From: Bathymodiolus brooksi
Lineage: Eukaryota > Mollusca > Bivalvia > Mytilida > Modiolidae
DNA length: 64,000 nt
Assembly (NCBI GenBank): GCA_963680875.1
Contig: OY804588.1
Span: 93,056,233-93,120,232, forward strand
Direction of reading: 5' to 3'
Below are positions 21,389 through 33,800 of this stretch, one piece after another; within the stretch, counting starts at the first letter, position 1; every line of letters starts with the position of its first letter. The translations under genes were made by a program, and so were the position numbers. The notes beneath the pieces are model-generated. The model did no database searches. It worked only from the letters and a program-made list of their open reading frames with translations, and had not been told where the DNA came from.

Positions 21389-22857
21389 TATGTTGTTCTA
21401 TTTATACTCAACAAAAAAAGTATATATTTTAAGTAGGAAAAACTTTTTTTTATTGAATTTCATTTGAATTTCGTATCTAGTTATTTGTTGAGGACAGTGC
21501 TATGATGGTCAATCACTGTTGGAGATGGACATGTTTGGATCCCATTAGGGCTTTAAGCCCTACACATTTTTGTGTCTGTATTTTCAACATCATACATGTA
21601 TGTCGTTTTGCCCCTTTTTTTTATGTTCAGTGTCTGTGAGTTAACATGAGAGATGATTGTTCTTTTTGTTGATATTAGCGGAATGGTTGAATCACTCTTT
21701 ATACTTTCTTTTCATAATTTAGCTGTATTTCAGCTATATTGCGGCATGAACAAATTTTATAAATTTACTTCCTCAACAAGAAGACCCTTAGAAATGACAA
21801 AATTATCAGGTTATACCTGTATGTACAAATAAAAGAAAAATTAATGGATAGAAGCATATATTTAGAACGTATGTTATCTTTTTATAATGTAATTTAGTAT
21901 ATAAATAAATTTCTTTTAAAAATTTCAAAGACATTTATAAAAAGTCAAATAAAGTGATGATGTTGCTGAATATCTGATGAACATCAGCAGCATCTACATA
22001 GTCAATTAAAATATGTTTCAGTGAATAATAGGAATATTAATTACATGTACCAGTAATATGTTGTGTATATTCTGGTCATTTCTCATTATTTAAGACATAC
22101 AATGTAGCTAATTACTACATGTACAATGTATGTGTAAATCTACAATGACCAATATGAAAACTGATCAAGACCAATAGACCATCAGTTCATTGTGATTTTG
22201 GAAGGACAAAGAGTCTTGAATTGCCAACTTATGAACATATTTCATGCAATTTGTTATTAATTCAGTGAGCACAACTGTACTTGTCCTACCAGTGTTTTAT
22301 AATATATTTCATTATAAAAGGCTTAAAATCAGTATATGGAATGATTGCTACAAATGTATGAAAGAAACCTACATGTACACATACTGTAGTTGGTGTAGAA
22401 TATACATATATGATATAGTTGACAGTTGTAACTAAACTTACTAGTTATAAATGTTTGATGAGAATAATGATATATAATTTATAATATTAATTTACCATAC
22501 AATGACCACTCAAATTTGTTGATTATTAAATAATATGTGTGAAAAATCACTTGTCACATAATTGCCCTGAAAATATACATGTAATCATAATATAAAGTAC
22601 AATGGTATTTATATATTCTGTCATAAAGATAAATTCAATAATTTCAGGGATAAAGCTTAACAGGGGACCCAGTAGTCCAAGACAACTAAAATTTGGCCCT
22701 GGCGCCTGATTTTTTTTTCGGACAGTAGCTGGCTACTTTTATTTTGAATATCTCATGTACAAAATCAGTTGCTACACCCCACACATTTTTGCTGGACTGC
22801 TAATATTATTATTTAAGGAAGCCCAGCTGGCAACTGCAGCAAAAGGGCATAAATTTA

Positions 22858-23128
22858 TGTTTGTTTGTTTGTTTGATGGTGTTTAGCGCCATTTTCAACA
22901 ATATTTCAGTAATATCGTGGCGGTCAGTTTTATTGGTGGAGGAGAAAACCACAGACCTGTCGCAACTCACTGACAAACTTTATCACATAATGTTGTACAC
23001 CTCGGCCTGTCACATATAATGTTGTAGACCTCGCCCTGATCGTGATTCGAACTCACAACATCGGTGGTGATAGGCACTGATTGCATAGGTAGTTGTAAAT
23101 CCAACTGCCATACGATCACGGTGCCCTG
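22858..23128 (+). repeat. Dispersed SINE-like repeat, copy 2
   Basis: This is the best-preserved copy: TGGTGTTTAGCGCCATTTTC, ATCGTGGCGGTCAGTTTTATTGG, GACAAACTTTATCACATAATG, then GATTCGAACTCACAAC and GTGATAGGCACTGATTGC. The segment GATTCGAAC is the complement of a pol III B box, so the tRNA-like promoter would lie at this 3' end, reading leftward. A TTTG-type simple repeat precedes it, which would be the tail of a SINE lying in reverse. Confidence 0.7.
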
Positions 23129-23875
23129 CAAATAATTTTATCTGGATTATTTGTCAATCATTGTATTTTCGTCTGTCTGTAGACACAATTATAGTTTTGG
23201 TGTAGTAACTTGTTATCATCAATTGAATGATCCTAACTAAAATTTAAAAACAAGACCATCAGTTGATCCTTGATACATGCACAGAATAAAGGATGTTTTA
23301 ATTATTGAAGTATTGTTGCCTCACCTGTTTCAAAACAAGGTGCCAAAAATAATGTTTTCTTTTTGTATGATGAACAGTAGAACATGTTTCTTCTTTTAAG
23401 TCCACCCCTTCTGTAATGAAAAAGTGGCCTTGTAACCAACACAATATACCGGTAACTGATTTTTGTTTTAATGTGGAGCTATGTACATGTATGCACCCAT
23501 TTAACTTTGTAATCCCTAGCAGTGTCCATACCTATACAGGTCAGTTTCGAATTTCATTGATATTTGTTTTATGGTTCCAGAGTTATGCCCCTTTTCCATG
23601 TAAGCTGGGACATCCATGAAGTATACCCTATTTTGACATAATTCTTCCATTTTTTGTCGTTTTTTTCCTTAAAAATACAATCTAGTTAAATTATAATGTG
23701 AAGAAAACTGCATAATTTAAGAAATTGCTTGCTTATTTAAATTTGTATCTTCCTAAATTGACCTAAAATCTTGCTAATTATTTCAAATCATGGCTAATTA
23801 TTTTGACCTTTTTCTTGTCGTATGCTTTATTCATCAAATTTACAGTTATTGTACATTGGGTATAATTCATTCTAA

Positions 23876-24320
23876 AATAATCTTATTTTTGCACCAAAAT
23901 TTGTTTCTTGATATTCAAGTTTTATGAAGCATATATACATATATATATAAATATGGTTTCTCTGTAAAAAAATCATATTATTTTTGCACCAAAATTTGCT
24001 TCTGAATAATCAAGTTTTATGAAACATATTATATAGTTTCCCTATAAAAATCATATTATTTTGACATCAAATATTTTTTCTTGATAATCAGTTTTTATAT
24101 ATATATATATATAAAATTTATGAAACATATGGTTTCCCTGTAAAAATAATATTATTTTGGCATCAACATTTATTTCTGAATAATCAAGTTTTATGAAACA
24201 TACATGTACATGTACTGTATATATGGTTTCCCTGTAAAAATAATATTATTTTTCACCAAAATTTGTTTCTGAATAATCAAGTTTTATGAAGCATATGCAT
24301 TGTATATGGTTTCCCTGTCT
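23876..24320 (+). repeat. Five imperfect tandem copies of an 80-95 bp unit
   Basis: Each copy has ATATTATTTT, a CACCAAAATTTG-like phrase, TAATCAAGTTTTATGAA, a variable TA-rich stretch and ATGGTTTCCCTGTAAAAA. Length differences come from the TA-rich part. Confidence 0.75.
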
Positions 24321-25214
24321 ACATGGTCCAGATCAATATTATAAGTTTACAGTGTAGATAAACAGAGTAGAATTTAACATTTATCTTTAAACCCACAAAT
24401 CTGAAATATGGTAATTAGGAAAATAATTCACAAAGTGATTTTTGTTGGTTTTACAATAGATGTATAGATCTACATGTACATATATGTGTATGTGAAAATA
24501 TATTTATAAGTTAAAGACGTGGTTTAGACAGTAATGAATGGATGATGAACAAATGTGAAATGGACCAATCAATTCATTTTCTGGAATTGATATAATAACC
24601 CTATTTCTCTCCATTTATTGACAGCCAAAATGTCAATATCGTGAATATTTACTAATTTAGTACAAATCCATAGCTAGCGTTAGATGTCCTATTGATCATT
24701 TCCCATAAAGTTTCAATCACAACAGTAACTTCTGTTTTCAAAAACAACAACAAAAATCTATACATGTATATCTTTTTGTTGTGAAGGGAAAGTGAACAGT
24801 TAGTAACGATTAATTACATGTAATTAAATTGACGAGTTGCTGTAGGAAAAGAGAAATACTCACTGTGATGTTAACATTGTCACGAAAATTATAAAAAATC
24901 AATTAATATGGTATGACAAATTAGTCCAGTGTCGTAAAGATTAGTTCTCTAGATAACATGTCAAATTTTTATTTTTGCCTCCCAAATGGAGCCCCTATTA
25001 TTGAAACCAATAAGAAAATTATATTGAACACGTTAGTATCTTCAATCTTGGTATCGATCTCACTATAGTATAATATAAAGGATGAAAACATTTTCCTTTA
25101 AAATTAAAAAACTATTTATTTGCTCACATATTGTTGTGTGCCTGTACCATTTTGTCACTGTTTATTGAAAATGTAAAAATAATTTACAATTTGTCTCAGT
25201 CTTGTATCATGTGT

Positions 25215-25367
25215 AGTCTGTGCCAAAAACCTCTAGCCCTAAGCCCCAGTCTAGTAAAAATTGGTTTAGGCAAGTAAAAATTGCATAAAATTTGCTTTAT
25301 CAAATAGTAAAAATTCTTCTAAAATGCTGTTCGGGCTAGTTTGTCAAAAATGTTTTTGGCAAAGACT
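25215..25367. mobile_element. Small MITE-like element
   Basis: The left end AGTCTGTGCCAAAAAC is mirrored at the right end by GTTTTTGGCAAAGACT, enclosing 153 bp. GGGCTAG and CTAGCCC also mirror each other just inside. I could not define a target duplication. Confidence 0.45.
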
Positions 25368-25554
25368 GTATGTGTATTAGATATCAGTGATCCATAAAAT
25401 TAAACGATCGTAAAATCTATCTGAAAAAAATAGAGAAATGAAAAGTTAAGAAACGGCTTTTTGTATTATGTTGTACTGTTTTTTTAAAATCTTAGCCTTA
25501 CTGTCACTAAGATGCCTAATGAGATATTATGTATCTTTAACCCTTGCAGACACT

Positions 25555-27754
25555 CAGTTATATTATGGTAGTCAATACATGTATATCAGTTATATTATGG
25601 TAGTCAATACATGTATATACTAGTTTTACTCAGTTTTATTATGGTAGTCAATACATGTATATACTAGTTTTACTTAGTTATATTATGGTAGTCAATACAT
25701 GTATATACTAGTTTTACTTAGTTTTATTATGGTAGTCAATACATGTATATACTAGTTTTACTCAGTTTTATTATGGTAGTCAATACATGTATATACTAGT
25801 TTTACTTAGTTATATTATGGTAGTCAATACATGTATATACTAGTTTTACTTAGTTTTATTATGGTAGTCAATACATGTATATACTAGTTTTACTTAGTTT
25901 TATTATGGTAGTCAATACATGTATATACTAGTTTTACTCAGTTTTATTATGGTAGTCAATACATGTATATACTAGTTTTACTTAGTTATATTATGGTAGT
26001 CAATACATGTATATACTAGTTTTACTTAGTTTTATTATGGTAGTCAATACATGTATATACTAGTTTTACTCAGTTTTATTATGGTAGTCAATACATGTAT
26101 ATACTAGTTTTACTTAGTTATATTATGGTAGTCAATACATGTATATACTAGTTTTACTTAGTTATATTATGGTAGTCAATACATGTATATACATTGTACT
26201 AGTTTTACTTAGTTATAGTATGGTAGTCAATACATGTATATACTAGTTTTACTTAGTTATATTATGGTAGTCAATACATGTATATACTAGTTTTACTTAG
26301 TTATATTATGGTAGTCAATACATGTATATACTAGTTTTACTTAGTTATATTATGGTAGTCAATACATGTATATACTAGTTTTACTTAGTTATATTATGGT
26401 AGTCAATACATGTATATACTAGTTTTACTTAGTTATATTATGGTAGTCAATACATGTATATACTAGTTTTACTTAGTTATATTATGGTAGTCAATACATG
26501 TATATACATTGTACTAGTTTTACTTAGTTATAGTATGGTAGTCAATACATGTATATACTAGTTTTACTTAGTTATATTATGGTAGTCAATACATGTATAT
26601 ACTAGTTTTACTTAGTTATATTATGGTAGTCAATACATGTATATACTAGTTTTACTTAGTTATATTATGGTAGTCAATACATGTATATACTAGTTTTACT
26701 TAGTTATATTATGGTAGTCAATACATGTATATACTAGTTTTACTTAGTTATATTATGGTAGTCAATACATGTATATACTAGTTTTACTTAGTTATATTAT
26801 GGTAGTCAATACATGTATATACTAGTTTTACTTAGTTATATTATGGTAGTCAATACATGTATATACTAGTTTTACTTAGTTATATTATGGTAGTCAATAC
26901 ATGTATATACTAGTTTTACTTAGTTATATTATGGTAGTCAATACATGTATATACTAGTTTTACTTAGTTATATTATGGTAGTCAATACATGTATATACTA
27001 GTTTTACTTAGTTATATTATGGTAGTCAATACATGTATATACTAGTTTTACTTAGTTATATTATGGTAGTCAATACATGTATATACTAGTTTTACTTAGT
27101 TATATTATGGTAGTCAATACATGTATATACTAGTTTTACTTAGTTATATTATGGTAGTCAATACATGTATATACTAGTTTTACTTAGTTATATTATGGTA
27201 GTCAATACATGTATATACTAGTTTTACTTAGTTATATTATGGTAGTCAATACATGTATATACTAGTTTTACTTAGTTATATTATGGTAGTCAATACATGT
27301 ATATACTAGTTTTACTTAGTTATATTATGGTAGTCAATACATGTATATACTAGTTTTACTTAGTTATATTATGGTAGTCAATACATGTATATACTAGTTT
27401 TACTTAGTTATATTATGGTAGTCAATACATGTATATACTAGTTTTACTTAGTTATAGTATGGTAGTCAATACATGTATATCAGTATGGTAGTCAATACAT
27501 GTATATACTAGTTTTACTTAGTTATAGTATGGTAGTCAATACATGTATATCAGTATGGTAGTCAATACATGTATATACTAGTTTTACTTAGTTATAGTAT
27601 GGTAGTCAATACATGTATATCAGTATGGTAGTCAATACATGTATATACTAGTTTTACTTAGTTATAGTATGGTAGTCAATACATGTATATCAGTATGGTA
27701 GTCAATACATGTATATCAGTATGGTAGTCAATACATGTATATACTAGTTTTACT
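25555..27754 (+). repeat. 44-bp tandem array, about 50 copies
   Basis: The unit is ACTAGTTTTACTTAGTTATA followed by TTATGGTAGTCAATACATGTATAT. It contains the palindrome ATACATGTAT. Variants are ordered along the array: TTTTATT-type units mark the left part, a homogeneous core lies at about 26580-27430, and the right edge alternates full units with a 26-bp truncated form (CAGTATGGTAGTCAATACAT...). Confidence 0.95.
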
Positions 27755-27841
27755 GGATGGGGCTTTTTTTCTCTTTCAAATACTTTTTTCTGGAAAAAAG
27801 GCTTTCTTTCATGTAGAAAATATATTTTCTTTGAAATGTGC
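27755..27841. other. Unique spacer between the 44-bp and 53-bp arrays
   Basis: This 87-bp non-repetitive, T-rich sequence is the only interruption in nearly 30 kb of satellite. Confidence 0.8.
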
Positions 27842-30800
27842 AGAGGTTTAGTTTTGGTTGGTTGTGAGTCAGTCATCCAAGTTAACCGTACATCAAAGGT
27901 TTAGTTTTGGTTGGTTGTGGGTCAGTCATCCAGGTTAACAGTACATCAAAGGTTTAGTTTTGGTTGGTTGTGGGTCAGTCATCCAGGTTAACAGTACATC
28001 AAAGGTTTAGTTTTGGTTGGTTGTGAGTCAGTCATCCAAGTTAACCGTACATCAAAGGTTTAGTTTTGGTTGGTTGTGGGTCAGTCATCCAGGTTAACAG
28101 TACATCAAAGGTTTAGTTTTGGTTGGTTGTGGATCAGTCATCCAGGTTAACAGTACATCAAAGGTTTAGTTTTGGTTGGTTGTGGGTCAGTCATCCAAGT
28201 TAACAGTACATCAAAGGTTTAGTTTTGGTTGGTTGTGGGTCAGTCATCCAGGTTAACAGTACATCAAAGGTTTAGTTTTGGTTGGTTGTGGGTCAGTCAT
28301 CCAAGTTAACAGTACATCAAAGGTTTAGTTTTGGTTGGTTGTGGGTCAGTCATCCAGGTTAACAGTACATCAAAGGTTTAGTTTTGGTTGGTTGTCGGTC
28401 AGTCATCCAAGTTAACAGTACATCAAAGGTTTAGTTTTGGTTGGTTGTGGGTCAGTCATCCAAGTTAACAGTACATCAAAGGTTTAGTTTTGGTTGGTTG
28501 TGGGTCAGTCATCCAGGTTAACAGTACATCAAAGGTTTAGTTTTTGTTGGTTCTGGGTCAGTCATCCAGGTTAACAGTACATCAAAGGTTTAGTTTTGGT
28601 TGGTTGTGGGTCAGTCATCCAAGTTAACAGTACATCAAAGATTTAGTTTTGGTTGGTTGTGGGTCAGTCATCCAAGTTAACAGTACATCAAAGGTTTAGT
28701 TTTGGTTGGTTGTGGGTCAGTCATCCAAGTTAACAATACATCAAAGGTTTAGTTTTGGTTGGTTGTGGATCAGTCATCCAGGTTAACAGTACATCAAAGG
28801 TTTAGTTTTGGTTGGTTGTGGGTCAGTCATCCAAGTTAACAATACATCAAAGGTTTAGTTTTGGTTGGTTGTGGGTCAGTCATCCAGGTTAACAGTACAT
28901 CAAAGGTTTAGTTTTGGTTGGTTGTGGGTCAGTCATCCAGGTTAACAGTACATCACAGATTTAGTTTTGGTTGGTTGTGGGTCAGTCATCCAAGTTAACA
29001 GTACATCAAAGGTTTAGTTTTGGTTGGTTGTGGGTCAGTCATCCAGGTTAACAGTACATCAAAGGTTTAGTTTTGGTTGGTTGTGGGGCAGTCATCCAGG
29101 TTAACAGTACATCAAAGGTTTAGTTTTGGTTGGTTGTGGGTCAGTCATCCAAGTTAACAGTACATCAAAGATTTAGTTTTGGTTGGTTGTGGATCAGTCA
29201 TCCAGGTTAACAGTACATCAAAGGTTTAGTTTTGGTTGGTTGTGGGTCAGTCATCCAGGTTAACAGTACATCAAAGATTTAGTTTTGGGTGGTTGTGGGT
29301 CAGTCATCCAAGTTAACAGTACATCAAAGATTTAGTTTTGGTTGGTTGTGGGTCAGTCATCAAAGGTTTAGTTTTGGTTGGTTGTGGGTCAGTCATCCAG
29401 GTTAACAGTACATCAAAGGTTTAGTTTTGGTTGGTTGTGGGTCAGTCATCCAGGTTAACAGTACATCAAAGATTTAGTTTTGGGTGGTTGTGGGTCAGTC
29501 ATCCAAGTTAACAGTACATCAAAGGTTTAGTTTTGGTTGGTTGTGGGTCAGTCATCCAAGTTAACAGTACATCAAAGATTTAGTTTTGGTTGGTTCTGGG
29601 TCAGTCATCCAGGTTAACAGTACATCAAAGGTTTAGTTTTGGTTGGTTGTGGGTCAGTCATCCAAGTTAACAGTACATCAAAGATTTAGTTTTGGTTGGT
29701 TGTGGGTCAGTCATCCAAGTTAACAGTACATCAAAGGTTTAGTTTTGGTTGGTTGTGGGTCAGTCATCCAAGTTAACAATACATCAAAGGTTTAGTTTTG
29801 GTTGGTTGTGGATCAGTCATCCAGGTTAACAGTACATCAAAGGTTTAGTTTTGGTTGGTTGTGGGTCAGTCATCCAAGTTAACAGTACATCAAAGGTTTA
29901 GTGTTGGTTGGTTGTGGGTCAGTCATCCAAGTTAACAGTACATCAAAGGTTTAGTTTTGGTTGGTTGTGGGTCAGTCATCCAGGTTAACAGTACATCAAA
30001 GGTTTAGTTTTGGTTGGTTGTGGGTCAGTCATCCAGGTTAACAGTACATCACAGATTTAGTTTTGGTTGGTTGTGGGTCAGTCATCCAAGTTAACAGTAC
30101 ATCAAAGGTTTAGTTTTGGTTGGTTGTGGGTCAGTCATCCAGGTTAACAGTACATCAAAGGTTTAGTTTTGGTTGGTTGTGGGTCAGTCATCCAAGTTAA
30201 CAGTACATCAAAGATTTAGTTTTGGTTGGTTGTGGATCAGTCATCCAGGTTAACAGTACATCAAAGGTTTAGTTTTGGTTGGTTGTGGGTCAGTCATCCA
30301 GGTTAACAGTACATCAAAGATTTAGTTTTGGGTGGTTGTGGGTCAGTCATCCAAGTTAACAGTACATCAAAGATTTAGTTTTGGTTGGTTGTGGGTCAGT
30401 CATCAAAGGTTTAGTTTTGGTTGGTTGTGGGTCAGTCATCCAGGTTAACAGTACATCAAAGGTTTAGTTTTGGTTGGTTGTGGGTCAGTCATCCAGGTTA
30501 ACAGTACATCAAAGGTTTAGTTTTGGGTGGTTGTGGGTCAGTCATCCAGGTTAACAGTACATCAAAGATTTAGTTTTGGGTGGTTGTGGGTCAGTCATCC
30601 AAGTTAACAGTACATCAAAGATTTAGTTTTGGTTGGTTGTGGGTCAGTCATCCAGGTTAACAGTGCATCAAAGATTTAGTTTTGGTTGGTTGTGGGTCAG
30701 TCATCCAAGTTAACAGTACATCAAAGGTTTAGTTTTGATTGGTTGTGGGTCAGTCATCCAAGTTAACAGTACATCAAAGATTTAGTTTTGGTTGGTTGTG

Positions 30801-33800
30801 GGTCAGTCATCCAAGTTAACAGTACATCAAAGGTTTAGTTTTGGTTGGTTGTGGGTCAGTCATCCAAGTTAACAGTACATCAAAGATTTAGTTTTGGTTG
30901 GTTGTGGGTCAGTCATCCAAGTTAACAGTACATCAACGATTTAGTTTTGGTTGGTTGTGGGTCAGTCATCCAGGTTAACAGTACATCAAAGATTTAGTTT
31001 TGGTTGGTTGTGGGTCAGTCATCCAAGTTAACAGTACATCAAAGGTTTAGTTTTGATTGGTTGTGGGTCAGTCATCCAAGTTAACAGTACATCAAAGGTT
31101 TAGTTTTGGTTGGTTGTGGATCAGTCATCCAAGTTAACAGTACATCAAAGATTTAGTTTTGGTTGGTTGTGGGTCAGTCATCCAAGTTAACAGTACATCA
31201 AAGGTTTAGTTTTGGTTGGTTGTGGGTCAGTCATCCAAGTTAACAGTACATCAAAGATTTAGTTTTGGTTGGTTGTGGGTCAGTCATCCAGGTTAACAGT
31301 ACATCAAAGATTTAGTTTTGGTTGGTTGTGGGTCAGTCATCCAAGTTAACAGTACATCAAAGGTTTAGTTTTGATTGGTTGTGGGTCAGTCATCCAAGTT
31401 AACAGTACATCAAAGATTTAGTTTTGGTTGGTTGTGGGTCAGTCATCCAGGTTAACAGTACATCAAAGGTTTAGTTTTGGTTGGTTGTGGGTCAGTCATC
31501 CACAGTACATCAAAGGTTTAGTTTTGGTTGGTTGTGGATCAGTCATCCAAGTTAACAGTACATCAAAGATTTAGTTTTGGTTGGTTGTCGGTCAGTCATC
31601 CAAGTTAACAGTACATCAAAGGTTTAGTTTTGGTTGGTTGTGGGTCAGTCATCCAGGTTAACAGTACATCAAAGGTTTAGTTTTGGTTGGTTGTGGGTCA
31701 GTCATGAAAGGTTTAGTTTTGGTTGGTTGTGGGTCAGTCATCCAAGTTAACAGTACATCAAAGGTTTAGTTTTGGTTGGTTGTCGGTCAGTCATCCAAGT
31801 TAACAGTACATCAAAGGTTTAGTTTTGGTTGGTTGTGGGTCAGTCATGAAAGGTTTAGTTTTGGTTGGTTGTGGGTCAGTCATCCAGGTTAACCGTACAT
31901 CAAAGATTTAGTTTTGGTTGGTTGTGGGTCAGTCATCCAAGTTAACAGTACATCAAAGATTTAGTTTTGGTTGGTTGTGGATCAGTCATCCAGGTTAACA
32001 GTACATCAAAGGTTTAGTTTTGGTTGGTTGTGGGTCAGTCATCCAGGTTAACAGTACATCAAAGATTTAGTTTTGGGTGGTTGTGGGTCAGTCATCCAAG
32101 TTAACAGTACATCAAAGATTTAGTTTTGGGTGGTTGTGGGTCAGTCATCCAAGTTAACAGTACATCAAAGATTTAGTTTTGGGTGGTTGTGGGTCAGTCA
32201 TCCAGGTTAACAGTACATCAAAGATTTAGTTTTGGGTGGTTGTGGGTCAGTCATCCAAGTTAACAGTACATCAAAGATTTAGTTTTGGGTGGTTGTGGGT
32301 CAGTCATCCAAGTTAACAGTACATCAAAGATTTAGTTTTGGTTGGTTGTGGGTCAGTCATCAAAGGTTTAGTTTTGGTTGGTTGTGGGTCAGTCATCCAG
32401 GTTAACAGTACATCAAAGGTTTAGTTTTGGTTGGTTGTGGGTCAGTCATCCAGGTTAACAGTACATCAAAGATTTAGTTTTGGGTGGTTGTGGGTCAGTC
32501 ATCCAAGTTAACAGTACATCAAAGATTTAGTTTTGGTTGGTTGTGGGTCAGTCATCCAGGTTAACAGTGCATCAAAGATTTAGTTTTGGTTGGTTGTGGG
32601 TCAGTCATCCAAGTTAACAGTACATCAAAGGTTTAGTTTTGATTGGTTGTGGGTCAGTCATCCAAGTTAACAGTACATCAAAGATTTAGTTTTGGTTGGT
32701 TGTGGGTCAGTCATCCAGGTTAACAGTACATCAAAGGTTTAGTTTTGGTTGGTTGTGGGTCAGTCATCCAAGTTAACAGTACATCAAAGATTTAGTTTTG
32801 GTTGGTTGTGGGTCAGTCATCCAAGTTAACAGTACATCAAAGGTTTAGTTTTGGTTGGTTGTGGGTCAGTCATCCAAGTTAACAGTACATCAACGATTTA
32901 GTTTTGGTTGGTTGTGGGTCAGTCATCCAGGTTAACAGTACATCAAAGATTTAGTTTTGGTTGGTTGTGGGTCAGTCATCCAAGTTAACAGTACATCAAA
33001 GGTTTAGTTTTGATTGGTTGTGGGTCAGTCATCCAAGTTAACAGTACATCAAAGGTTTAGTTTTGGTTGGTTGTGGATCAGTCATCCAAGTTAACAGTAC
33101 ATCAAAGATTTAGTTTTGGTTGGTTGTGGGTCAGTCATCCAAGTTAACAGTACATCAAAGGTTTAGTTTTGGTTGGTTGTGGGTCAGTCATCCAAGTTAA
33201 CAGTACATCAAAGATTTAGTTTTGGTTGGTTGTGGGTCAGTCATCCAGGTTAACAGTACATCAAAGATTTAGTTTTGGTTGGTTGTGGGTCAGTCATCCA
33301 AGTTAACAGTACATCAAAGGTTTAGTTTTGATTGGTTGTGGGTCAGTCATCCAAGTTAACAGTACATCAAAGATTTAGTTTTGGTTGGTTGTGGGTCAGT
33401 CATCCAGGTTAACAGTACATCAAAGGTTTAGTTTTGGTTGGTTGTGGGTCAGTCATCCACAGTACATCAAAGGTTTAGTTTTGGTTGGTTGTGGATCAGT
33501 CATCCAAGTTAACAGTACATCAAAGATTTAGTTTTGGTTGGTTGTGGGTCAGTCATCCAGGTTAACAGTACATCAAAGGTTTAGTTTTGGTTGGTTGTGG
33601 GTCAGTCATGAAAGGTTTAGTTTTGGTTGGTTGTGGGTCAGTCATCCAAGTTAACAGTACATCAAAGGTTTAGTTTTGGTTGGTTGTCGGTCAGTCATCC
33701 AAGTTAACAGTACATCAAAGGTTTAGTTTTGGTTGGTTGTGGGTCAGTCATGAAAGGTTTAGTTTTGGTTGGTTGTGGGTCAGTCATCCAGATTAACAGT

